Assembly: GCA_007127175.1 (NCBI GenBank)
Contig: SKZX01000401.1
Location: forward strand, 1 to 12,757
Length of the DNA stretch: 12,757 nucleotides
Direction of reading: 5' to 3'
Source: Desulfobacterales bacterium
Lineage (GTDB): Bacteria; Desulfobacterota; Desulfobacteria; Desulfobacterales; Desulfosalsimonadaceae
The position numbers and the translations under genes were made by a program. Positions 1-6,961 of this stretch are shown here, in pieces (the stretch's first letter is position 1; every line of letters begins with the position of its first letter). A model generated the notes under the pieces. The model worked only from the letters and a program-made list of their open reading frames with translations. It was not told the DNA's origin and searched no databases.

Positions 1-203
1 GACAGCAGCCGCCCGGCGTGGCCCACCACCGTGGAGACCGGGAAACCGGGTATATCCTTGTAATCTATCTCAAAATCCGGCGCAATGCCGGACAGGCTGC
101 TGCCCAGACCCGTCCCCGTCACCAGCCCCAGCACGGGCGGGGCGCTGATGCGCTCAAGCAAAAAACCGGCGGTTTTTTTCACTTTCTCCCAGTATGCATT
201 CAT
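1..203 (-). CDS. Purine nucleoside phosphorylase, N-terminal part (runs off the left edge)
   Basis: About 67 residues are visible, and the 3' end lies outside the window. The protein would cleave purine (deoxy)nucleosides with phosphate to give free base and (deoxy)ribose-1-phosphate in the cytoplasm. Visible family signatures are LVTGTGLGSSL (the glycine-rich phosphate-binding loop of the trimeric PNP/MTAP class), then YKDIPGFPVSTVVGHAGRLL, where PGFPVSTV and GHAG are the usual early blocks with the phosphate-contacting histidine. I chose the ATG at 203. Another in-frame ATG at 215 would add four residues, and neither has a clear Shine-Dalgarno sequence. It starts 33 bases after the pump stop codon on the same strand, so it may be co-transcribed. 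Whether it prefers adenosine, guanosine/inosine or methylthioadenosine cannot be told from this fragment. Confidence 0.85.
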   Translation of the reverse strand, partial: MNAYWEKVKKTAGFLLERISAPPVLGLVTGTGLGSSLSGIAPDFEIDYKDIPGFPVSTVVGHAGRLL

Positions 204-236
204 TATGACTGCCATATATTTTCGAAAAATCAGGTT

Positions 237-3200
237 CTATTCATCGCCGGCGGAGCGTTCCGGACGAAGCATTTTACGGTTGTGAAACCAGAACGAAATG
301 TCGTCCATGAGCCTGTAAAACAGGGGAACAAAAAGAAGCGCCAGGGTACTGGCCAGGATCATGCCGCCCACCACGACCGTGCCGATTTCCCTGCGGCTGG
401 CAGAACCCGCGCCGGTTGCGAACACCAGTGGCAGGGTGCCGATGATAAACGTCAGGGCGGTCATGGTGATGGCCCGGAACCGCTGCCGGGCCGCTGAAAG
501 GGCTGCATCCATTGATGTCATGCCTTCCAGTTCCCGGTTCTGGGCCGCGAACGCAACAATCAGGATGGCGTTTTTGGCTGCCAGCCCGATAAGCACGAGA
601 AGCCCCACCTGGAAATAAATGTCGTTCGGGTACCCCCTGAGCATGGCCCCAAGGGTTGCCCCCAACACGCCGAAGGGAACGGCCGAGGCAACCGCCAGGG
701 GCAGGCTCCATCGCTCATACTGAGCGGCCAGGATCAAAAGCACCATCACCAGCCCCATGCCAAATGCAAGCCTGCCTGCCCCGGCTGCTGCGTCCAGCTG
801 GTAAGCCTCGCCGATCCAGCCAATGGACGCATTGCCATCGACCAAAACCTGATCGGCAACTGTTTCCATTGCCGCTTTGGCCTGGCCCGTTGTGAAACCG
901 GGGGCGGCATCGGCAATGATCCGGGCAGCGCTGTGCATGTTGAACCGGTTGATGATGTCCGGCCCCAGAACACTGTCCAGCGTGACCAAGCTGCCCAATG
1001 GCAGCATTTCGCCGTGGACGGACCTTACAAACACTTTGTTCAGGTCCTCCGGCCGGCTTCTGAAATCCTTTTCCGATTGGAGATTGACCTGCCAGTTACG
1101 GCCGAACAACGTAAAGTCATTGACATAAAGGGCGCCGAAAGTGCTCTGCATGGTCTCAAAGACCTGGTTGATGGGTACGCCCATTTCCCGTGCCTTTTCC
1201 CGGTCCACCCTTGCATGGTAGCGGGGTATATCGGCATCAAAGATGGTCCTGGCATTGGTCAGTTCAGGGCGGGCGTTGGCTGCCGCCATGAGATTGCCGG
1301 CCTCGGCAGCGATTTCCAGTGGTGACGGGTCACCACGGAGCTCCAGGTAACCCTCGACGCCACCGGTCAGGGAGAGCCCCACGATGGGCGGCGGCACAAA
1401 TGCGAATACGTTGGCCTCGGGAATGCCGAAGCCCATGCCCATGATCCGCCGGGTCAGGGAAAGGGCATCCTGGCCCGGCCCCGCCCTATCGTCCCAGTCG
1501 GCCAGGTTGACGAAACCCATCCCCATGTTTGAACGCAAGGCAAAATTAAACATATCGATGCCGGCCACGGACGCGAAATCCTGGACCTCGTCCATCCCCA
1601 TGATCATTCCCGAAACGCGGTCGCGGACCTGCTCCGTCCTGGAAAGCGCCGATACCGGGGGCAACTGGTAAATCACCAGGGCAAGGCCCTGATCTTCCTG
1701 GGGTACCAGTCCCGGAGGAAGCCGGTCCACGGCATAATATGTTCCACCGGCGATACCGGCAAACAGCAGGCAACCGATAACCGCGTGGCGCAGCAGTTTC
1801 CCCACCCCCCAGACAAATGCATCGGTAATCCTTGCAAAGGCCCTGTTGAAAAGGGTGAAAGGTTTCAGCGGTGTTTGACGCTGGCGGTCCAGAAGCAGCG
1901 CACACATCGCCGGGGTCAGGGTCAGCGCCACAATTCCGGACACCACCACGGAAATAGCGATGGTCACGGCAAACTGGCGATAGAGCTCCCCGGTCATGCC
2001 GCCCAGAAAGGCCACCGGCGCGAACACCGCCACAAGGACCAGGGTGGAAGACAGAACGGCGCCGGCCACCTGCTGCATGGTTTCAATGGACGCCTCCCTG
2101 GCCTTGAGGCCCTTTTCGGACATCAGCCGGTCGACATTTTCCATGACGATAATGGCATTGTCCACAACGATCCCGATGGAGAGCACCAGGCCGAACAGGG
2201 TGAGCAGGTTCACGGAGAAGCCCAGGGCCAGCATCCCCACAAACGTGCCGATCAGCGACACCGGTATGGCAATCACCGGTATCAGGGTGGCTCTCAGGCG
2301 CTGCAAAAAAAGGAAGGTCACCAGCACCACCAGGCCCACGGCCGCCATCAGGGTAACCAGCACCTCCCGGATGGAAACCTGGACGAATTCGGTCGAGTCA
2401 TAGGCGATGCGATAGGCCATCCCCTCGGGAAAAGACGGGGACAGGCGTTTGAAAGTATCATGGACGGATGCAGCGGTTTCCAGTGCATTGGCTCCGGGCT
2501 GCAGGTAAATTCCCATCGCCACGGCGGGGTGCCCGTTATAAATGGTTGAGAAGGCATAGCTCTGGGAACCCAGTTCCGCCCGGGCCACGTCACCCAGGCG
2601 CAGGATGCTTCCGCTGTCCCCGGCCCGCAGGATGATTTCTTCAAATTCGGCCGGATCCGACAGCTGGCCGGACGTGGTGACGGTGTAGGTGAATGCGATA
2701 TCATCGGGTGCGGGCTCGGCGCCGATCTGTCCGGCGGCATAATGGGCGCTCTGTTCGCGGATGGCTGCGGCCATATCGGAGGGGGTCACCCCAAAACGGG
2801 CCAGCTTGTCCGGCTCGAACCAGATCCGCATGGAGTAATCCCGGGTACCGAAAAGAGCGGCATTCCCGATTCCGGGAAGGCGCACCAGTTCGTCGAGCAC
2901 GTTCAGCAGGGCGTAATTGGCCATGAACAGGGAATCGCGGCTGCCGTCCGGGGAATACAACACCGGCACCATGAGAATCGTGGTGGATCTGGCCTCCACC
3001 CGCACGCCGCGATCCCTCACGCCCTGGGGCAGACGCGGGAGGGCCGCCTGTACCCGGTTGTTGACGTTTATGGCGGCCTGGTCGGGGTCCGTGCCGATCT
3101 CAAAGGACACATCAATCCGAAGCGAACCGGCGTCTGTCGATACGGACGACATGTAGATCATGTTGTCAACGCCGTTGATTTCCTTTTCCAGGGGGGCTGC

Positions 3201-3383
3201 CACGGATTCGGCCATGACTTCAGCGCTGGCGCCGGGGTATAAGGCCGATACCACAATCTGGGGAGGCACGACATCCGGATACTGCTCCACCGGCAGGACA
3301 CGCAGGGCCGCGGTTCCGGCAATGACAATGACGATGGAAATCACCGATGCAAAAATGGGCCGGTCAATGAAGAACCTCAGCAT
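237..3383 (-). CDS. RND-family (HAE1) multidrug efflux inner-membrane transporter, AcrB/MexB-like
   Basis: This is a proton-driven drug or solute exporter subunit of the inner membrane. It works as a trimer with the adaptor encoded just upstream and an outer-membrane channel. Its 1048 residues are full length for HAE1 pumps. A first membrane helix lies near residues 9-29, followed by the porter domain with the family block YPGASAEVMAESVAAPLE, helices 2-6 around residues 340-500, a second periplasmic half, and helices 8-12 from about residue 875. In helix 4 the proton-relay motif reads GIVVDNAIIVMENV: Asp408 is kept, and the second acidic position of AcrB is Asn409. Lys937 in AAKNAILIV matches the conserved helix-10 lysine. 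The ATG overlaps the adaptor stop (TAATG), with GGAGAGGAGGG upstream as ribosome binding site. Substrates cannot be predicted. The VDN form occurs in many HAE1 pumps, so it does not imply inactivity. Confidence 0.95.
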   Translation of the reverse strand: MLRFFIDRPIFASVISIVIVIAGTAALRVLPVEQYPDVVPPQIVVSALYPGASAEVMAESVAAPLEKEINGVDNMIYMSSVSTDAGSLRIDVSFEIGTDPDQAAINVNNRVQAALPRLPQGVRDRGVRVEARSTTILMVPVLYSPDGSRDSLFMANYALLNVLDELVRLPGIGNAALFGTRDYSMRIWFEPDKLARFGVTPSDMAAAIREQSAHYAAGQIGAEPAPDDIAFTYTVTTSGQLSDPAEFEEIILRAGDSGSILRLGDVARAELGSQSYAFSTIYNGHPAVAMGIYLQPGANALETAASVHDTFKRLSPSFPEGMAYRIAYDSTEFVQVSIREVLVTLMAAVGLVVLVTFLFLQRLRATLIPVIAIPVSLIGTFVGMLALGFSVNLLTLFGLVLSIGIVVDNAIIVMENVDRLMSEKGLKAREASIETMQQVAGAVLSSTLVLVAVFAPVAFLGGMTGELYRQFAVTIAISVVVSGIVALTLTPAMCALLLDRQRQTPLKPFTLFNRAFARITDAFVWGVGKLLRHAVIGCLLFAGIAGGTYYAVDRLPPGLVPQEDQGLALVIYQLPPVSALSRTEQVRDRVSGMIMGMDEVQDFASVAGIDMFNFALRSNMGMGFVNLADWDDRAGPGQDALSLTRRIMGMGFGIPEANVFAFVPPPIVGLSLTGGVEGYLELRGDPSPLEIAAEAGNLMAAANARPELTNARTIFDADIPRYHARVDREKAREMGVPINQVFETMQSTFGALYVNDFTLFGRNWQVNLQSEKDFRSRPEDLNKVFVRSVHGEMLPLGSLVTLDSVLGPDIINRFNMHSAARIIADAAPGFTTGQAKAAMETVADQVLVDGNASIGWIGEAYQLDAAAGAGRLAFGMGLVMVLLILAAQYERWSLPLAVASAVPFGVLGATLGAMLRGYPNDIYFQVGLLVLIGLAAKNAILIVAFAAQNRELEGMTSMDAALSAARQRFRAITMTALTFIIGTLPLVFATGAGSASRREIGTVVVGGMILASTLALLFVPLFYRLMDDISFWFHNRKMLRPERSAGDE

Positions 3384-4555
3384 TACCGGCCCTCCTCTCC
3401 GGACGGGCCGCCTGTAGACGCCATAACGGAAACCTTCATCCCGTCCCGCAACGCCACGTGGCCGCTGACGACGACCCTTTCGCCGGCTTCAAGCCCTTCA
3501 ATGATCGCCTGCCGGCCATTGATGACCGGCCCCACCCGAACGGTCCGGGCATGGGCGATGTCATCGTCATCCACCACAAAAACACGATGACCCGCGCGAT
3601 CCTGGCTAACAGCAGACTCGGGAACAAAAAACAAGTCTGCCAGTTCTTCCAGCCGTATCCGGATGCGGACAAACTGTCCGGGGACGAGCATTTTGTGCGG
3701 ATTCGGGAATACGGCGCGGGCCATGACCGTGCCCGTTTCCGGATCAATGGTGCTTGCCGTGAAGTCGATCACGCCTTTTTGATCATATAGCGCGCCGTCC
3801 GGCAGGATAAGCGCCGCTTCGCAGTGACGCGCCGTGCCGTCAGGACAGGCAAGGGCCTCACGGGCGGTGCGCTGAAGCATGGCATCTTTTTCCGGGAGCG
3901 CAAAACGAACGTGGACGGGGTCATGCCGGGTTATGGTGGTCAGCAGCTGACCGGCTTCGATGAGATTCCCCTCTGAAAGGGATTCCATACCCGTAACCCC
4001 GGCCAGGGGGGCCTGTACCTTTGTATAACGAAGATTGCGGCGGGCATCGGCTGCGACCGCATCCGCTAAATCCACGCGGGCCCTGGCCAGCGCGTAATCC
4101 GTTTCCGCCTGGTCATGTTCCCGTTCACTGACCAGTTCCTGGGCGTGCAAACTGGAATACCGTGACCACTGCCTTTCCGCGTGGCGATAGTGCGCACGTG
4201 CAACGGCAAGCTCGGCTTCTGCCCGGCGAAGGGCGATTTCAAAAGGCTCGGGATCAATTTCAAACAGGACTTCGTCCTTTTCAACCACCCGCCCCTCTTC
4301 GTAGCGTCTTTTCTCGAGAATGCCGGCCACCCGGGCACGCACCTGGACCTGCCTGGAACCATGAATGCGGGCGGGGTAGTCCCGGTAAACGGCATCATCC
4401 GAAGGCGCCGCGCGGACGACGACGACCGGGGGGGGCGGCATCTGCCGGGCAAAGAGATCAACCGGCAGGACGAGTGCGATCAAAACCGTACACATCAACA
4501 GGGAGAGGACAACCCCCCGCACCCTAAACGAATACAACAGACCTGATATTCCCAT
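3383..4555 (-). CDS. RND efflux periplasmic adaptor (membrane fusion protein), AcrA/MexA-like
   Basis: This is the periplasmic adaptor that links the RND pump to an outer-membrane channel. It has 390 residues, normal for the family. A hydrophobic segment at about residues 14-35 is an N-terminal anchor or signal. I see no good lipobox cysteine (the context is LLMC), so it is probably a membrane-anchored rather than lipidated form. The order is: first half of the lipoyl domain around residues 70-102 (RARVAGILEKRRYEEG), an alpha-helical hairpin of about 105-170 rich in Ala/Arg/Glu, second lipoyl half (YTKVQAPLAGVTG), beta-barrel with the block VHVRFALPE, then MVPGQFVRIRI-type and C-terminal membrane-proximal segments (LVPGQFVRIRI, LEAGERVVVSG). 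GGAGG sits 5 bases before the ATG. Its stop overlaps the pump ATG by one base, showing translational coupling. It begins 62 bases after the E1-beta stop with no convincing terminator between. Confidence 0.93.
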   Translation of the reverse strand: MGISGLLYSFRVRGVVLSLLMCTVLIALVLPVDLFARQMPPPPVVVVRAAPSDDAVYRDYPARIHGSRQVQVRARVAGILEKRRYEEGRVVEKDEVLFEIDPEPFEIALRRAEAELAVARAHYRHAERQWSRYSSLHAQELVSEREHDQAETDYALARARVDLADAVAADARRNLRYTKVQAPLAGVTGMESLSEGNLIEAGQLLTTITRHDPVHVRFALPEKDAMLQRTAREALACPDGTARHCEAALILPDGALYDQKGVIDFTASTIDPETGTVMARAVFPNPHKMLVPGQFVRIRIRLEELADLFFVPESAVSQDRAGHRVFVVDDDDIAHARTVRVGPVINGRQAIIEGLEAGERVVVSGHVALRDGMKVSVMASTGGPSGEEGR

Positions 4556-4617
4556 TCATCCCTCCGGTGAACCTGATGGCACAAGGTCGCCCTCATGGAG
4601 TCCCTTGCCTGATATAC

Positions 4618-5607
4618 CTAATATAAATGATCAATCACCGATCGTATCGCGGCTGTCAGCTTTGCTTCATCCGGCAGGTAAGCACTTTCCAGGGCTGGGC
4701 TGGCCGGTACCGGGATGTCCGGGCCTGTCACCCGCCGAAGCGGCGCTTTAAGGCTCGAAAAAGCCTCTTCCATGACCACGGCCGCGATTTCCCCGGCAAA
4801 ACCGCCGGTGCGGGTGGCCTCGTGAAGCACCACAAGACGGCCGGTTTTCCGAACCGAAGCCAGTAATGTTTCCTTGTCCAGGGGGACCAGGGTCCGCAGG
4901 TCGACCACCTCCACGTCAATGCCGTCTGCGGCCAACTGACCGGCGGCGCTCATGGCCACCCACAGCATCCGGGACCACGTCACCACCGTGACATCCTTGC
5001 CTTCGCGCTTGACATCGGCCTTTCCAATGGGAACCAGGTATTCTTCCTCCGGGACCGGTCCCGGGGCGAAATAGAGCATCATGTCTTCAAAAAATATCAC
5101 GGGGTTGTCGTCCCGGATAGCGGATTTAAGCAGCCCTTTTGCGTCGGCCGGGGTGGCCGGCATGACCACTTTCAGCCCCGGTGCGTGCGCCGCCCATGCC
5201 TCCAGGTTGTGGGAGTGCTGGCAGCCAGCCCCGAAACCCGATCCGCTCTTGATGCGGACGACCAGGGGAAAGGACGACTTCCCGCCGGACAGGTACCGCA
5301 GTTTGGCCGCATGATTGACGATCATGTCGGATGCCAGGGTAAAAAAAGGGCTGAACATGACCTCCACCACCGGGCGGAGCCCGGCTTCCGCAGCCCCGAC
5401 AGCCAACCCAGCGATCGCCGCCTCGGAAACCGGCGTATCCCTGACCCTTTCTTTGCCAAAAGCTTCCAGCAAACCCCAGGTGGGAAACATGGGGTTGTCA
5501 TGGATGCTGACACCGACCCCCTCCCCCGCGATAAACACGTTGGCATCCCGTGCCATTTCTTCTCTCAACGCCTGGTTGACGGCCTGGCCCATTCCCAGTT
5601 CATTCAT
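4618..5607 (-). CDS. Thiamine-diphosphate dehydrogenase E1 component, beta subunit (acetoin/2-oxoacid dehydrogenase type)
   Basis: This is the beta half of an alpha2beta2 E1 that decarboxylates or cleaves a 2-oxoacid or acetoin and hands the acyl group to a lipoyl E2. It is 329 residues from the chosen start, usual for the family. Visible blocks are DTPVSEAAIAG with the catalytic-region Glu (about residue 62), RPVVEVMFSPF, KLRYLSGG, GCQHSHNLEAW with the conserved His, HAPGLKVVMPATPADAKGLL, and a C-terminal transketolase domain with VVDLRTLVPLD and LHEATRTGGFAGEI. There are two in-frame ATGs, at 5613 and 5607. AAAGGA lies 7 bases before the second but almost touches the first, and family members begin M-x-E-L, so 5607 is preferred. 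It follows the alpha gene by 25 bases. Acetoin dehydrogenase beta (AcoB) is the closest general match I can name. Pyruvate or branched-chain oxoacid specificity is not excluded. Confidence 0.9.
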   Translation of the reverse strand: MNELGMGQAVNQALREEMARDANVFIAGEGVGVSIHDNPMFPTWGLLEAFGKERVRDTPVSEAAIAGLAVGAAEAGLRPVVEVMFSPFFTLASDMIVNHAAKLRYLSGGKSSFPLVVRIKSGSGFGAGCQHSHNLEAWAAHAPGLKVVMPATPADAKGLLKSAIRDDNPVIFFEDMMLYFAPGPVPEEEYLVPIGKADVKREGKDVTVVTWSRMLWVAMSAAGQLAADGIDVEVVDLRTLVPLDKETLLASVRKTGRLVVLHEATRTGGFAGEIAAVVMEEAFSSLKAPLRRVTGPDIPVPASPALESAYLPDEAKLTAAIRSVIDHLY

Positions 5608-5632
5608 ACCCATATCCTTTCATCATCCGCGT

Positions 5633-6595
5633 TTAAACGTAGACGTCTTCAAGCGCTTCCGCCGGGTCCGGGTACGGGCTTTCCTCCGCAAACCGGACAG
5701 CTGCCGCCACGATATCCCCGGCCTTTTGCTCCAGCGCCGCCAGTTCCGCTGCCGTAATCGCCGACGACGATAACATGCCGCCCGATAACCGGGGAATGGG
5801 ACATCTCTCCTGCCATGCCGCTATTTCCGCTTTTGGCTGGTAATGCTGGGGGTCCTGCTCCCCGTGTCCCCGGCACCGGTAGGTCTTGCACTCCAAAAGG
5901 GTCGGGCCTTTGCCGGCTATGGCGAGCTGCCGGGCGTCCAGGGTCGCACGGTAGACCGCCGCCGCATCATTGCCGTCCACAACAATGCCCGGCATGGCAT
6001 ATCCCGCGCCCCTGTCCGCCAGGTTTTCCACTCTTGTATGCTCTTCGTAGCGCTGGGCGCCGGCATACATGTTGTTCTCGCAGACAAAAAGCACCGGCAG
6101 CTGCCAGAGGCTGGCCAGGTTGAGCGCCTCATGAAAAGACCCTTCATTGGCCGCGCCGTCCCCAAAAAAACAAACGGTTACAGCTTTTTCCCCCCGATAC
6201 TGCTGGGCGAAGGCCCGGCCGACGGCAATAGGCAGTCCGCCGCCCACAACGGTGGTTGTGCACGGGGCGTTGACCTCTGGGACCGCCAGGTGAAGCGTAC
6301 CGCTTTTTCCCTTGTTGTACCCGGTCTTCTTGCAGAAGATCTCGGCCATAAGGGCGTTTGGGTCCGCGCCCCGGGCAAGGAGGTGGTTATGGCTCCGGTG
6401 ATTGCTGATGATCACGTCTTCCGGGACGAGCGCCGCACATACGCCTGAGCCGACCGCCTCCTGGCCGGTGGACAGTATCATCATGCCCGGAATTTTTCCC
6501 TGTACCCGGCAGAGCTCGGTCAGGGTCTCCTCGAATTTTCTGGATAAAATCATCGTCCAGAGCATTTCCTTCTGCTTTTCAACGCTGATTGTCAT
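5633..6595 (-). CDS. Thiamine-diphosphate dehydrogenase E1 component, alpha subunit (acetoin/2-oxoacid dehydrogenase type)
   Basis: This is the alpha half of the E1 enzyme and binds the diphosphate of thiamine diphosphate through Mg2+. It has 320 residues, standard for AcoA/PdhA-type proteins. Motifs in order are TGQEAVGSGVCAAL (around 43-56), ISNHRSHNHLLARG (63-76) with active-site histidines, GYNKGKSGTLHLA (92-104), and the ThDP signature GDGAANEG at 145-152 closing with ENN at 173-175. The loop YRCRGHGEQDP at 239-249 carries the catalytic-loop His244. AAGGAGG lies 4 bases before the ATG. It is the first gene of the leftward unit, with E1-beta next. Neither an E2 acyltransferase, a dihydrolipoamide dehydrogenase nor an acetoin regulator (AcoR) is in the window, so the complex must be completed from elsewhere or the E1 works with another acceptor. 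The substrate call (acetoin) is an inference from length and overall motif style. Confidence 0.9.
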   Translation of the reverse strand: MTISVEKQKEMLWTMILSRKFEETLTELCRVQGKIPGMMILSTGQEAVGSGVCAALVPEDVIISNHRSHNHLLARGADPNALMAEIFCKKTGYNKGKSGTLHLAVPEVNAPCTTTVVGGGLPIAVGRAFAQQYRGEKAVTVCFFGDGAANEGSFHEALNLASLWQLPVLFVCENNMYAGAQRYEEHTRVENLADRGAGYAMPGIVVDGNDAAAVYRATLDARQLAIAGKGPTLLECKTYRCRGHGEQDPQHYQPKAEIAAWQERCPIPRLSGGMLSSSAITAAELAALEQKAGDIVAAAVRFAEESPYPDPAEALEDVYV

Positions 6596-6755
6596 TCCGC
6601 CTCCTTATTCCTGCCCAATCCTTGATCTTGGGGTTTTTCAACGTCGTCTGACCTCGACTTTTTACGGCACCATCATTATTGTTAAATTGGAAGTGGCCGC
6701 ACCGTAATCAATTTCCATCATTTGATTGATTCTGTCAATGCCTATCTGCCTGATG

Positions 6756-6770
6756 ATGACAGCGTGTCAT
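6756..6770. promoter_or_regulatory. Operator-like palindrome ATGACA-gcg-TGTCAT
   Basis: Two perfect 6-base half-sites are separated by 3 bases. An overlapping 8-base perfect palindrome, GTCATGAC, occupies 6766-6773, and a further TGTCA occurs at 6733-6737. This spacing and size fit a dimeric helix-turn-helix repressor or activator site. It sits mid-way in the divergent region and could act on either side. The protein that binds it cannot be named from the sequence. Confidence 0.4.
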
Positions 6771-6791
6771 GACCGCTTTTTGGAACATCGG

Positions 6792-6851
6792 AAGGCCTGA
6801 TTTTCATGCACGGCCGTGACAAAATTCAGGCGGTCACATTCAGGCCTTTTT
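6792..6851 (+). promoter_or_regulatory. Leader hairpin with T-tail upstream of rnfB-gltD (possible attenuator or terminator)
   Basis: AAGGCCTGA (6792-6800) is perfectly complementary to TCAGGCCTT (6840-6848), and TTTTT (6847-6851) follows at once. Inside the loop, GTGAC (6816-6820) can pair with GTCAC (6833-6837). The sequence TTCAGGC occurs twice (6825-6831 and 6839-6845), so the left arm could pair with either copy. No coding region lies upstream on this strand, which makes a simple end-of-gene terminator unlikely. A leader element, or the end of an unannotated small RNA, is possible. Confidence 0.35.
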
Positions 6852-6858
6852 CAGTTGG

Positions 6859-6892
6859 ACATGGGGGAAAAACCATGTTATAGGTTTTTTTT
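6859..6892 (+). promoter_or_regulatory. Second hairpin followed by a long T-tract
   Basis: ACATGG (6859-6864) pairs with CCATGT (6873-6878) around an 8-base purine loop. TATAGG and then an uninterrupted T8 (6885-6892) follow, with more T residues up to 6899. It has the shape of a weak intrinsic terminator, but the stem is short and the T-run starts 6 bases after it. The T-tract may instead act as an AT-rich element above the promoter at 6915-6943. Confidence 0.3.
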
Positions 6893-6914
6893 GTTTTTTG
6901 TACCATAACGCTCA

Positions 6915-6943
6915 TCGGTAAGATGTGATTTGCTGTTTATAAT
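6915..6943 (+). promoter_or_regulatory. Candidate sigma-70-type promoter for rnfB-gltD/rseC
   Basis: TATAAT (6938-6943) is a perfect -10 match. The hexamer 17 bases before it, TCGGTA (6915-6920), matches the -35 consensus at only 3 of 6 positions, and T-rich DNA lies above it. Transcription would begin about 6950, almost at the ribosome binding site GGAG (6951-6954), so the leader would be very short. That is unusual and keeps confidence modest. Confidence 0.35.
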
Positions 6944-6961
6944 TTTTTTCGGAGTACACCT

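Larger units (their letters stand above)
6596..6961. other. Divergent intergenic region between the E1 operon and rnfB-gltD
   Basis: These 366 bases hold no credible gene. The stretch is AT-richer than the flanking genes and lies between two genes transcribed away from each other, so promoters for both sides should be here. From left to right it contains the E1-alpha ribosome binding site (AAGGAGG on the minus strand, 6600-6606), a perfect 6+6 palindrome at 6756-6770, a hairpin with a T5 tail at 6792-6851, a second hairpin with a T-rich tail at 6859-6892, and a consensus TATAAT at 6938-6943 with GGAG at 6951-6954 for the rightward gene. I could not find a convincing complete promoter for the leftward operon. 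Confidence 0.7.

Noticed and set aside
2133..2174. Asn409 in place of the second acidic residue of AcrB helix 4 as a sign of a dead pump
   Set aside because: The VDN form is common in HAE1-family pumps, and the first Asp and the helix-10 Lys are both kept.
1785..2549. A 254-codon plus-strand open frame opposite the RND pump gene
   Set aside because: It is rich in His/Gln/Gly in the manner of GC-rich antisense frames and lies entirely within a gene with unmistakable RND motifs.
4578..4609. Hairpin between E1-beta and the adaptor gene as a terminator
   Set aside because: The stem is only 5+2 base pairs with a bulge, and no T-run follows on the minus strand, so transcription probably continues.
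6710..6738. A perfect TTGACA on the minus strand (6738-6733) as promoter of the E1 operon
   Set aside because: At normal spacing the -10 would be GAAATT, only 3 of 6 matches, and no better hexamer occurs at 16 or 18 bases. I do not call a promoter there.
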